Shown: positions 34,269-42,950 of the stretch, piece by piece
Layout: each line of letters begins with the position of its first letter
How positions within the stretch are numbered: the stretch's first letter is position 1
Source of the DNA: Armatimonadetes bacterium UBA1398
Lineage (GTDB): Bacteria; Armatimonadota; Zipacnadia; UBA1398
Assembly (NCBI GenBank): GCA_002305165.1
Contig: DBQI01000043.1
Coordinates: 59,876 to 123,875 of the forward strand
DNA: 64,000 nt
Direction: 5' to 3'
Made by a program: the position numbers and the translations under genes
The notes under the pieces: model-generated
Told to the model about the DNA's origin: nothing
What the model saw: only the letters and a program-made list of their open reading frames with translations
Database searches by the model: none

Positions 34269-37200
34269 ATGCCGATCTGGGACCTCCTGGACCCGACGGT
34301 ACGTACGGTGCGCGGCTTCATGCGGGGCCTGGTCCCCGCTGTGAATGCCCTCGAGGACCAGGTAGCGGCCCGTTCCGATGACGATCTCCGGCGCTACATG
34401 CTGGATCTGCGCCAGGAGCATGAGAACGGGGCCACGCTCGATGACATCATGCCACGCTGCTTCGCGGGACTCCGCGAGGTCTCTCAGCGCACGATCGGCC
34501 TGCGCCCCCATGATGTGCAGTTAGTCGGCGCGGCCGTGCTTCACAAGGGCAACATCGCTGAGATGAAGACAGGCGAAGGCAAGACTCTCGTCGCCGCGCT
34601 CACCCTGACCCTGAACGCCTTCTCGGGGAAGGGCGCCCACCTAGTCACCCCCAACGACTACCTCGCGCGCCGTGACGCTGACTGGAAACGTCCCATCTAC
34701 GAATGGTGTGGACTCACCGTAGGGTGCATCCAGCACGACTTGAGCGCTGCGGAGCGCAAGCATGCGTACGACTGCGATATCACCTATGGCACGAACAATG
34801 AGATCGGTTTCGACTATCTGCGCGACAACATGCAACGGGTACGCGAACGTCTCGTCCTGCGCCACCTCCATTTCGCAATCGTGGACGAGGTGGATAGCAT
34901 TCTCGTTGACGAGGCTCGTACCCCGCTCATCATCTCCGGTTTCAAGGCCGAGTCCTCGGACCTCTACCGCACGGCGGACCGAGCTATCAGGCAACTCGCG
35001 CAGGGCACGGACTACACCGTCGAGGAGCGGGAGCGGCAGGTGATGCTCACCGACGAGGGCACCGAAGCCGTCGAGCGCATCCTGGGCATCGAGAACCTCG
35101 GCGACCCCCAGAACCTGGAATGGGTCCATCACATCAACACGGCCCTGAAAGCGCACACTCTGTTCCAGCGCGACATCAACTACGTGGTGCGCGAGGGTGA
35201 GGTCGTCATCGTCGATGAGTTCACTGGCCGCCTCATGTTCGGGCGACGCTATAGCGAGGGGCTCCATCAGGCGATCGAGGCCAAGGAGAACGTTCGGGTG
35301 GAGCACGAGAGCCAGACCCTCGCCACCATCACCCTCCAGAACTTCTTCCGCCTATACGACAAGCTCGCAGGCATGACGGGGACAGCGAAGACGGAGGAGC
35401 CGGAGTTCATCCGGATCTATGGCACCCCCGTCGCCGTCGTTCCCACGAACCAGCCGGTCGTTCGGAAAGATCACGCTGACGTCGTCTACAAGACCGAGGA
35501 GGCGAAATTCAGGGGTATTGTGCAGGAGATCCTGGGATGTCACCTGCGGGGCCAGCCAACCCTTGTGGGCACACGCTCCATCGAGGTGTCTGAGCGGCTT
35601 GCGGCGCGTCTCGAGGCGGCCCCTCTTCAGAGGCTTGCACTGGCCACGGTGTTCCTCGACAAGGTCCAGAACGAGGCCAAAGAGGTCGGCGAGAAGGCCA
35701 AGGAGTTCGAGGAGATCCTGTTCAAGTCCCTGGACGAGTTCAAGGACGGCCACCTGAGGACCATGAGCCGGGCGGTCGGATACAAGCCCGACGGCCTCGA
35801 CGCGGCTGTCATCGCCAGGTTCGCCGAGCTCCTGGGAATGCCCGACATGGTCGAGCCGCTGGAGCGCACCCTGCGCGAGGGGGTTCCCCACAACGTTCTG
35901 AACGCCAAGTACCACGAGCGGGAGGCACAGATCATCGCTGAGGCGGGTCGGGTGGGCGCGGTCACCATCGCGACCAACATGGCCGGCCGCGGCACGGACA
36001 TCCAGCTGGGCGGCAAGCCCCCCGAAGGGATGCGGGTCTCCCCCGACTACGAGAGAGTCAAGGCAGTGGGAGGCCTGCACATTCTGGGAACGGAGCGACA
36101 CGAAAGCCGGCGGATCGACAATCAGCTTCGTGGACGCTCGGGGCGTCAGGGCGATCCGGGCTCATCGCGCTTCTACCTCAGCCTGGAGGATGAGGTCTGG
36201 CGGCTTTTTGGCGCTCAGGAGCGGATGCAGGGGCTTCAGCGGGGCTGGCGCGAGAACGAGCGCATAGAGAACCGCCTGCTCAGCCGGCTGATCGAGAACG
36301 CTCAGAAGCGGGTTGAGAACCAGCACTTCGAGATCCGTAAGCATGTGTTGAAGTACGACGACGTCATGAACCTCCAGCGCGAGACCATCTATGCCTCCCG
36401 ACGACGGGTGCTGGAGGGTGATGACTTCGGCGCCCAGGTCCGCGAGTTCGTCAAGAAGACGATCGCGCTCAAGGTCGCCGACCATGTGGCGCCAGGGCAG
36501 GGCTCGGGCAGCCGGACCTACTCCGAGCTTGTGGAGGCGCTTCGCGCCCACCTGCCCATCGACGACCTCTACGACCTGGAGGCCGGAGACCTCACCGAGG
36601 TTCCCCTGAAGGAACTCCGAGACACCCTCTACCGGGAGGCTCGGAGCAGCAAGGTGGGGGCCGCGGGGCTCTCGGAGATCGCGGCCGCGGTGCGCGACCT
36701 GCACCCGGAGGAGGCTCGCTTCGAGGAGCTCGTGCGCGACCTGCGAACGGTGTTCCCCCTCGACGCGGTGATGGACCCGTGGACCCTGTACGGCGCCCCC
36801 TACAACGCGGTAGAGGACGGGTTCATCGACGCCGCAGTCAAGGCATACGAGAGCAAGGAGCGCGAGTTCGGGCCAGAGGACATGCGGAGCCTCGAGCGGA
36901 TGTGCATGCTCACCGTGGTCGACGAGCTATGGATCGATCATCTTGCCGCCATGGACGCGCTTCGAGACGGCATCCAGCTACGCGCCCATGCTCAAATCGA
37001 CCCTCTGGTGGCCTACCAGAAGGAAGCCTACGAGATGTGGGAGACCCTCCAGGAGATGATCCAGGAGGAGGTCGTGCGGCGGATGTTCCGTGCCCAGGCT
37101 GTGACGGTCAGCGAGGAGAGCATGTACCGGATCCAGTCCGAAGGGCGAGGCGCGGTGCCGCTCATTCCTACGCGTAGCGGCGTCGCGGTCACCTCCGATG

Positions 37201-37349
37201 GGGAGCAGGTCCTGCCTGGACAGACGAAACAGAGGCCGATCGTCAGAGGAGATCGACCGGGCCGCAACGATCCCTGCCCGTGTGGCTCCGGTAAGAAGTA
37301 CAAGAAGTGCTGCATGGACAAGGATGAGCGAGCGAGCGCGGCTGGATAG
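34269..37349 (+). CDS. secA: Preprotein translocase ATPase SecA
   Basis: The motor of the Sec pathway, driving unfolded proteins through SecYEG; 1026 residues. It has Walker A MKTGEGKTLVAAL, the preprotein-binding region, DEVDSILVDEARTPLIISG, GMTGTAKTEEPEF, the NMAGRGTDIQLGG helicase motif, and a C-terminal SEC-C zinc motif CPCGSGKKYKKCC. ATG 34269 is chosen because GAGGAG lies 11 nt upstream; the TTG at 34245 has no site. It is longer than E. coli SecA (901): about 88 extra residues (~449-537) sit in the second nucleotide-binding domain between the TRSIEVSERLAARL and VPHNVLNAKYHEREA motifs. Confidence 0.97.
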   Translation: MPIWDLLDPTVRTVRGFMRGLVPAVNALEDQVAARSDDDLRRYMLDLRQEHENGATLDDIMPRCFAGLREVSQRTIGLRPHDVQLVGAAVLHKGNIAEMKTGEGKTLVAALTLTLNAFSGKGAHLVTPNDYLARRDADWKRPIYEWCGLTVGCIQHDLSAAERKHAYDCDITYGTNNEIGFDYLRDNMQRVRERLVLRHLHFAIVDEVDSILVDEARTPLIISGFKAESSDLYRTADRAIRQLAQGTDYTVEERERQVMLTDEGTEAVERILGIENLGDPQNLEWVHHINTALKAHTLFQRDINYVVREGEVVIVDEFTGRLMFGRRYSEGLHQAIEAKENVRVEHESQTLATITLQNFFRLYDKLAGMTGTAKTEEPEFIRIYGTPVAVVPTNQPVVRKDHADVVYKTEEAKFRGIVQEILGCHLRGQPTLVGTRSIEVSERLAARLEAAPLQRLALATVFLDKVQNEAKEVGEKAKEFEEILFKSLDEFKDGHLRTMSRAVGYKPDGLDAAVIARFAELLGMPDMVEPLERTLREGVPHNVLNAKYHEREAQIIAEAGRVGAVTIATNMAGRGTDIQLGGKPPEGMRVSPDYERVKAVGGLHILGTERHESRRIDNQLRGRSGRQGDPGSSRFYLSLEDEVWRLFGAQERMQGLQRGWRENERIENRLLSRLIENAQKRVENQHFEIRKHVLKYDDVMNLQRETIYASRRRVLEGDDFGAQVREFVKKTIALKVADHVAPGQGSGSRTYSELVEALRAHLPIDDLYDLEAGDLTEVPLKELRDTLYREARSSKVGAAGLSEIAAAVRDLHPEEARFEELVRDLRTVFPLDAVMDPWTLYGAPYNAVEDGFIDAAVKAYESKEREFGPEDMRSLERMCMLTVVDELWIDHLAAMDALRDGIQLRAHAQIDPLVAYQKEAYEMWETLQEMIQEEVVRRMFRAQAVTVSEESMYRIQSEGRGAVPLIPTRSGVAVTSDGEQVLPGQTKQRPIVRGDRPGRNDPCPCGSGKKYKKCCMDKDERASAAG

Positions 37350-37398
37350 CCCGCGCTCGCGACTACGACCCACAACGGCATCACAGGGAGATGAAGGC

Positions 37399-38527
37399 GT
37401 GCCCACCACCGATGAACTACGGGAGAAGGCGGAAGCCCTCCACGAAGCTATCGCCGATCTGAGTGGTCGTCTTTGACTTAGCTGGCAAACGCGCCGTCAT
37501 CGAGGCCATGGAGGAGGAGCAGACCCACGAGGCGTTCTGGTCCGATCCTGAGATGGCCCGGCAGCACTCGAAGCGCCTGAGCCAGATTCGCCGTGTCGTG
37601 GAGCCCTGGGAGGCTCTGGGACGACGCGCCTCCGATGCCCTCGAGCTGCTGGATCTCGCTGCCGCGGAGGACGACGCTGAAGCGCTGCTCCGGGATCTGG
37701 AGACGGAGCTTCGGTCCATCGAGGTCGAGATCGACGAGCGCCGGACCGAAGTCCTCTTCAGCGGACCCCACGACAGTCGCGACGCGTTCCTGACGGTACA
37801 CTCCCGCGCGGGGGGGCTGGATGCCCAAGACTGGGCGGAGATGCTGGCGCGCATGTACCTCCGATGGGCCGAGCAGAGCGACATTGACGTGGAGACGCTG
37901 GAGTACATCCCGGCGGAGGGCGCGGGGATCAAGCAAGCCACGTTCCGAGTCAAGGGCCTGAACGCCTACGGGCGGCTCCGGGGCGAGGCGGGGGTGCATC
38001 GGCTGGTGCGCATCGGACCCTTCGACGCGAACAAACGCCGGCATACCGCCTTCGCGCTAGTCGAGGTCCTGCCTGCCCTCGACGATGACATACACATCAA
38101 CATCGACCCTGCCGACTTGCACGTGGAAACATACCGGTCCTCCGGGGCGGGCGGCCAGCATGTGAACAAGACGGACTCGGCGGTCCGGATCGTGCACCAG
38201 CCCACGGGGATCGTCGTTCAGTGCCAGAATGAGCGGAGCCAGATGCGCAACCGCGAGTCGGCCATGGCCGTGCTGAAGGCGCGGCTCTTCGACCTGGAGG
38301 AGCGGAAGCGCCGTGAGGAGCGGGAGAAGCTCCGTGGCGAACATAGCGAGGAATCATGGGGCCAGCAGATCCGCTCTTACGTGATGGTGCCCTACACCCT
38401 GGTCAAGGATCTGCGCTCCGACCACGAGACGGGCGATGTGCTCGGCGTCCTGGATGGCCAGCTCGATCCCTTCATCCGAGCTTACCTGGAGTGGGACGCC
38501 CAGCGCACTGCCAGCACTGCCCAGTAG
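37399..38527 (+). CDS. prfB: Peptide chain release factor 2 (programmed +1 frameshift)
   Basis: Class I release factor for UAA and UGA, about 375 residues. The 25-codon first frame starts at GTG 37399 (AGGGAG 8 nt upstream) and ends at UGA 37474-37476. The second frame resumes at GAC 37475 after skipping one U at CTT-TGA-C, the classic autoregulatory site. The catalytic GGQ is at 251-253 (SGAGGQHVNKTDSAVRI), and the C-terminus matches RF2 (SYVMVPYTLVKDLRSDHETG). The codon-recognition tripeptide, normally SPF, reads G206-P-F. It follows secA by 49 bp. Confidence 0.95.
37471..37477 (+). promoter_or_regulatory. prfB programmed frameshift site
   Basis: CTTTGAC: the ribosome pauses at the in-frame UGA and slips +1 on CTT, as established for RF2 genes. 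The upstream GAGTGGT is a weak version of the SD-like stimulator found in E. coli. Confidence 0.92.
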
Positions 38528-38538
38528 TGGAGCGGCGC

Positions 38539-38567
38539 TTGACGTCATCGTCAGGCGGCCACAGAAT
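38539..38567 (+). promoter_or_regulatory. Promoter of the PhnDCE-like operon
   Basis: -35 TTGACG (5 of 6), 17 bp, and -10 CAGAAT (4 of 6). The -35 overlaps the 8-bp palindrome TGACGTCA (38540-38547), a possible operator. Confidence 0.55.
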
Positions 38568-38604
38568 CAGCAATCGTACGCATACCCAGGTAGGGGGACC
38601 CCAA

Positions 38605-39681
38605 GTGACGCCCATTCGATCCCTTGCGCTCCTCGTCATCACGACGCTCGCCATGCTCACAGCCTTGGCCCTCGGCGGCTGCTCCAAACCGGCCGAGGAC
38701 CCGGGCGCCGCGGCCGTGCCCGCTCCATCATCCGCTCCCGCCCAGACATCCGACGACGACAAGCCCATCACCATGTACTTCGTCCCCTCCATGGAGGCTG
38801 GCGAGGTGATCACCAGTGCCGAGGAGATCGTCGCGGCGCTCGAGGAGCGCACGGGTTACACCTTCGATGTGGAGGTGCCCACGAGCTACATCGCCGTGGT
38901 CGAGGCGATGGGCGCCGAGCCGGCCAGGGCCGATATCGCCTGGCTCTCGACCTTCGCCTATGTGCTTGCCAGTGACAAGTACGGCGCCGAGATCGCTCTG
39001 CAGGTGGGGCGGTACGGGGAGCTCGAGTATCGCGGGATGTTCGTCACCCGCAAGGACAGTGGGATCAAGAGCCTGGAGGACATCGCGGGCAAGACCATTG
39101 CCTTCGTGGACCCCGCGTCAACCTCAGGGCACATTTACCCCAGCGCGATGCTGAAGGACCGGGGCATCGAGCCCGCCGAGACGGTCTTCGCGGGCGGGCA
39201 TCCTCAGGCCATGCTGGCCGTATACAGCGGGCGCACCGATGTGGGGTGCGCTTACTACAGTCCCACGTCGGATGAGGGAGAGATCCGAGACGCTCGCAAG
39301 GACCTGCTGAAGGAGTACCCCGACGCGGGCGAGGTGCTGCAGATCATCGAGTTCACCGACTGGATCCCCAACGACACCGTTACCTTCCGCAGGGGTTTCC
39401 CCGCGGAGAAGAAGGACAGGATCGTTCAGGCTCTTCTGGACTACCTTGCCACGCCAGAGGGCGCGAAGGCCTTGGGCGAGCTCTACAACATCACCGAGCT
39501 TGTGCCCGTCGAGGATGCGGGCTACGACAGCGTTCGGGAGAAGCTGGCCGCCCTGGGTATCGCGGACGAGAGCACCCTGCAGGCCCTCATCGAGCGCAAC
39601 GAGCTGCCCAGCGATGAGGCGGCGGGCGAGTCGGCGTCTGAGTCTGCGGCGGAACCCGTTGAGGAGGAGCCGGGCGCCTAG
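38605..39681 (+). CDS. phnD: Phosphonate/phosphate-type ABC transporter substrate-binding lipoprotein (PhnD-like)
   Basis: A 358-residue periplasmic binding protein with signal and lipobox ALGGC (Cys26), an Ala/Pro-rich linker, then the PhnD fold: ITMYFVPSMEAGEVITSAEEI, YRGMFVTRKDSGIKSLEDIAGKTIAFVDPASTSGHIYPSAML and a C-terminal IIEFTDWIPNDTVTFRRGFP block. The tail is acidic and disordered. The start is GTG 38605 with AGGGGGA 6 nt upstream; longer in-frame extensions begin inside prfB. It is the first gene of a three-gene transporter without C-P lyase genes nearby. The ligand may be phosphonate, phosphite, phosphate or another small oxyanion or organic compound. Confidence 0.88.
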   Translation: MTPIRSLALLVITTLAMLTALALGGCSKPAEDPGAAAVPAPSSAPAQTSDDDKPITMYFVPSMEAGEVITSAEEIVAALEERTGYTFDVEVPTSYIAVVEAMGAEPARADIAWLSTFAYVLASDKYGAEIALQVGRYGELEYRGMFVTRKDSGIKSLEDIAGKTIAFVDPASTSGHIYPSAMLKDRGIEPAETVFAGGHPQAMLAVYSGRTDVGCAYYSPTSDEGEIRDARKDLLKEYPDAGEVLQIIEFTDWIPNDTVTFRRGFPAEKKDRIVQALLDYLATPEGAKALGELYNITELVPVEDAGYDSVREKLAALGIADESTLQALIERNELPSDEAAGESASESAAEPVEEEPGA

Positions 39682-39699
39682 CGCTCGGCCAGCGCCGCC

Positions 39700-40458
39700 G
39701 TGCTAACCGTCGAGGGTCTGAGCAAGGTATACGACGACGGCACCTCTGCGCTCTCGGATGTCAATCTGGAGATCGCCGAGGGTGAGTTCGTCGTCCTCAT
39801 CGGCCTATCCGGGTCGGGCAAGTCGACCTTGCTCCGTTGCATCAACCGGTTGATCGACCCCACCGAGGGGCGCATCACCTTCGAGGGCGATGACGTCACG
39901 GCGGCCAGGGGCGCGGACCTCCGCCGCATCCGCCGTCGCATGGGCATGGTCTTCCAGCAGTTCAACCTGGTGCCCCGGAGTAGCGTTCTACGCAACGTCC
40001 TGGCCGGGCGACTGGGGTATCCCGGTGCGCCGCTCTCCCTCTTGGGGCTCTGGCCCCGGCCGACGGTCCGGATGGCCCGCGGCTGCCTAGAGCGGGTGGG
40101 AATCGCCGATAAGGCGCAGAACCGCGCCAGTGCCCTCTCCGGCGGCCAGCAGCAGCGGGTCGCCATTGCCCGTGCCCTCATGCAGGAACCCAAGCTCATC
40201 CTAGCCGATGAACCCGTGGCGAGTCTCGATCCCGCGACCAGCGATTCGGTCATGCGCTACCTGGGCGAGATGAACCGCGAGATGGGCCTCACGATCATCT
40301 GCTCCCTGCACTTTCTGAGCCTCGCGCGCAAGTACGGCAGCCGGATCATAGCCCTCAAGGACGGGCGCATGGAGTTCGATGGCCTGCCATCGGACATCGA
40401 TGACGCCTTGTTCAGGCAGATCTACGGCGAGGACGCGGTGGAGGTGAAGATCCGTTGA
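39700..40458 (+). CDS. phnC: ABC transporter ATP-binding protein (PhnC-like)
   Basis: A 252-residue ATPase. It has Walker A GLSGSGKST, a Q-loop at MGMVFQQFNLVPRSSVLRNVL, which is typical of the PhnC subfamily together with the following long LGYPGAPLSLLGLWPRP insert, the signature LSGGQQQRVAIARAL, Walker B LILADEPVASLDP and an H-loop (CSLHFLSLARK). The start is GTG 39700 with a poor binding site, 18 bp after phnD. It overlaps the permease start (TTGA). It energises import of the PhnD ligand. Confidence 0.92.
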   Translation: MLTVEGLSKVYDDGTSALSDVNLEIAEGEFVVLIGLSGSGKSTLLRCINRLIDPTEGRITFEGDDVTAARGADLRRIRRRMGMVFQQFNLVPRSSVLRNVLAGRLGYPGAPLSLLGLWPRPTVRMARGCLERVGIADKAQNRASALSGGQQQRVAIARALMQEPKLILADEPVASLDPATSDSVMRYLGEMNREMGLTIICSLHFLSLARKYGSRIIALKDGRMEFDGLPSDIDDALFRQIYGEDAVEVKIR

Positions 40459-41819
40459 GCCCGAGTCACCCCAGGCCGATCCGCCTCGGGCTTCGATGGG
40501 AGCGCTCCCGGATCTCCATCGCGCCTCTCGTCTGGGATGCGGCGCTGACCATCTACATCGCCCTGGGCATCCTCTACATCCTGTACCACAACGAGCGGAC
40601 GGGCAGGCCGGAGGGCGCCAGCCTATCCATCGTTGTAGCGGCTCTCCTGATAGCCCTCGAGGCTGCCGTGGTGTCCACGTGCCTCCTCGACGGCGCCGGC
40701 CCGCGGATCACGAAGCTTGCCCTGGTTCGCGCCGAAGGCGGTCCGGCGACGGCGCGGGACCGGTTGCGGCGGCTGCTTGCGGGCCACCTCATGGGCGCCG
40801 GTTGCCTTCTCCTCGCGATGGCCTTGGGCGCTGGACTCGTTGCCTATACATCCCTCGGGGAGTGGTACCGAGCCCTCACTCCCGCCCTGCAGGCCACCGT
40901 GATCGGCGCATGGTGCACCACCGTCGTTGTCCTAGGCGTCCTCGCCTCGGGCGTGGTCCATCCCACGGGTCGTCCGTGGCACGACCGATGGGCCCGGACC
41001 TGGTTCGACAGCCGAGTGGGGCGGGCTGCCGAGGCGCGCGTCCTGCCTTGGTACCGGCAGAGCGTGTGGTGGATCGGCATCGGCGCCATCGCACTGACCT
41101 ACTGGGTCGGATGGCGGATCTCCGAGATCGATGTCAAGGAACTAGGGAACGGACTGTCCTCGGTGCGGCCCCTGGCCTTAGCGCTCGTCCAGCCTGACTT
41201 CAGCATCCTGCGGAACTGCGCGTGGGCGATGGTCGAGACCGTCTATCTGGCCCTCATGGCCACGACCTTCGCGGTCCCGCTCGCCGTGGTCCTCAGCTTT
41301 CTCGGAGCGCGGAACATCATGCCCCGGACGGTGGTCGGCACGGGCGTCTACTTGATCATGCGCACCATCTTCACCGTCGTACGCTCCATAGAGCCGATCG
41401 TCTGGGCGATCATCTTCGTCGTGTGGGTAGGCCTCTCGCCCTTTGCGGGGATGCTGGCGCTCATGGTCCACTCCGTCGCCGCCCTCGGAAAGCTCTACTC
41501 GGAGCAGGTGGAGAACATCGATACCGGCCCCGTGGAAGCGATCCGGGCGACCGGGGCGAGTGCCATCCACACCGTCGTCTACGCGGTCTGGCCGCAGGTC
41601 GTACCGCCCTTCGTGGCCTTCACGCTCTACCGCTGGGACATCAACGTGCGCATGGCCACGATCGTCGGCATGGTTGGTGGCGGTGGCATCGGCGCGCTGC
41701 TCATCCAGTACCAAGGCATGGCGCGCTGGAACGAAGTGGCCCTCATCGCCTGGCTGATCACCATGGTCGTCTGGCTCATGGACATCTCCTCAGCGCGAAT
41801 CCGCGAGAGGATCGTCTGA
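40455..41819 (+). CDS. phnE: ABC transporter permease (PhnE-like) with N-terminal RDD-like membrane domain
   Basis: A 454-residue membrane protein starting at TTG in a TTGA overlap with phnC. The last ~260 residues are a PhnE-type permease: ETVYLALMATTFAVPLAVVLSFLGARNIMP, VRSIEPIVWAIIFVVWVGLSPFAG and an EAA loop region VEAIRATGASAIHTVVYAVWPQVVPPF. The first ~170 residues are extra. They contain several hydrophobic helices, ITKLALVRAEGGPATARDRLRRLLAGHL and a closing PTGRPWHDRWARTW, which follow the RDD-domain pattern. Ordinary PhnE is about 260-290 residues, so this is a fusion. The RDD assignment is by eye. Confidence 0.85.
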   Translation: MSPSHPRPIRLGLRWERSRISIAPLVWDAALTIYIALGILYILYHNERTGRPEGASLSIVVAALLIALEAAVVSTCLLDGAGPRITKLALVRAEGGPATARDRLRRLLAGHLMGAGCLLLAMALGAGLVAYTSLGEWYRALTPALQATVIGAWCTTVVVLGVLASGVVHPTGRPWHDRWARTWFDSRVGRAAEARVLPWYRQSVWWIGIGAIALTYWVGWRISEIDVKELGNGLSSVRPLALALVQPDFSILRNCAWAMVETVYLALMATTFAVPLAVVLSFLGARNIMPRTVVGTGVYLIMRTIFTVVRSIEPIVWAIIFVVWVGLSPFAGMLALMVHSVAALGKLYSEQVENIDTGPVEAIRATGASAIHTVVYAVWPQVVPPFVAFTLYRWDINVRMATIVGMVGGGGIGALLIQYQGMARWNEVALIAWLITMVVWLMDISSARIRERIV

Positions 41820-41826
41820 ACTCCGT

Positions 41827-42822
41827 TTAGCGGATCGGCGGCTGGGGCGAGGGGAGGGTGCTGGCAGGCTCATCCTCGGGTGGCGGCAGCGGCGGGAAAT
41901 CGAGCACCGACTCGACGAACCCAATACACCCCTCGGGATCGTAGTCTGTCATCGTGTCCAGACTGACGAGCAGGCCAGGCGGCGAGACGCGAGGCGCCCC
42001 GATACCCTCCTGAGCCGGTAGGATCATCTCGCTGTAGGATCGGCAGCAAGGGTCGAGGGCGTACCGGCGGCGCTGGATGGTGCGGATCGACGGGTGCGCG
42101 GCTCCAATCACAGGAAGAGCAGCGGCGAGGGGGAGTTCGCTCCGCTCGTAATAGGTCAACCAGCTCTCGCTGTACTCGGAGACGAACTCGAAGAGCGAAC
42201 TGGTGTCCGACTCGCGGCTACACTCGAACTGCCGGCGAGGGATGCTGACGCCCGGTGGGGGGCCGGGGTCGTGCAGGATCACTCGGTCGCCGGCCAACCG
42301 GATGACCGTCGCCACGGCATGGGCATCAGCGCCGTCCTGCTGTTCACGAAGCGGGAACCCGACACTGCAGCCGCAGAGGTAGACCCGGTTGAGCCCTAGG
42401 ATGAGGCGTGGAGCCGCGAGAAGCGCGAGGGCTGTGGTCGTCGCGCGGCCCAGAACCATGAGGCTGACCGTGCCTTCACCCTGCGCCGTCACCTCCTGAA
42501 GCAACTCCAGTGCGTTCGGCAACCCACCGATGGATCGGTGCCCACTCACGAAGTTCGCCGTGGGAGGCCGCAGGCTGGCGTCACGGCTCGCGCGGCCGAG
42601 GAGGTCGTGAGTGGCGCCAAGGGCCAGCGGTACCGAGCGGCCGGCCACCTCGAAGAGCTTACGCACCTGCGCCGCTTTGATGTGGAGGTCGCCGCCCGTG
42701 AGGATGATCCCCTCCAGCCTCACGTCGGGGTCCAGAAGGGCGAGGAGCAGACCAAGCCCCTCAGCCGGATCGGCCCCCACGGTCGCGCCCGCGATGCTCG
42801 CATCGATCACCAGTCGCGTCAC
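41827..42822 (-). CDS. Divergent inosine/uridine-preferring nucleoside hydrolase family protein
   Basis: A 331-residue protein whose N-terminal VGADPAEGLGLLLALLDPDVRLEGIILTGGD follows the nucleoside hydrolase start (D-x-D-P-G-x-D-D-A-x-A-x-L-L-A-L). A middle block MVLGRATTTALALLAAPRLILGLNRVYLCGC matches the conserved G-P-x-T-N-x-A-x-A region. The calcium-binding aspartates are mostly missing (P-A-E-G instead of P-G-x-D-D), so catalysis is doubtful. The C-terminal third is Pro-rich and ends DEPASTLPSPQPP. Start GTG 42822. It is convergent with the PhnE-like gene and divergent from the selenoprotein candidate. It may be a binding or altered-specificity member. Confidence 0.55.
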   Translation of the reverse strand: MTRLVIDASIAGATVGADPAEGLGLLLALLDPDVRLEGIILTGGDLHIKAAQVRKLFEVAGRSVPLALGATHDLLGRASRDASLRPPTANFVSGHRSIGGLPNALELLQEVTAQGEGTVSLMVLGRATTTALALLAAPRLILGLNRVYLCGCSVGFPLREQQDGADAHAVATVIRLAGDRVILHDPGPPPGVSIPRRQFECSRESDTSSLFEFVSEYSESWLTYYERSELPLAAALPVIGAAHPSIRTIQRRRYALDPCCRSYSEMILPAQEGIGAPRVSPPGLLVSLDTMTDYDPEGCIGFVESVLDFPPLPPPEDEPASTLPSPQPPIR

Positions 42823-42886
42823 AGCAGCACCAACTCCTCAATCCGCTATGTTGGCTCAGTCGCCGCGAAGGTCCTGCCGTCCACCC

Positions 42887-42915
42887 TTGCCAATATTCTG
42901 TTTAGCATATATCAT
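42887..42915 (+). promoter_or_regulatory. Promoter of the selenoprotein candidate
   Basis: -35 TTGCCA (42887-42892, 5 of 6), 17 bp, and -10 TATCAT (42910-42915, 5 of 6), in a local AT-rich patch. The expected transcript start is near 42922, giving a short leader before the GTG at 42951. Confidence 0.7.
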
Positions 42916-42950
42916 TATGTCATCAAAGCAATCGGCGGGATGGTGCTTCC

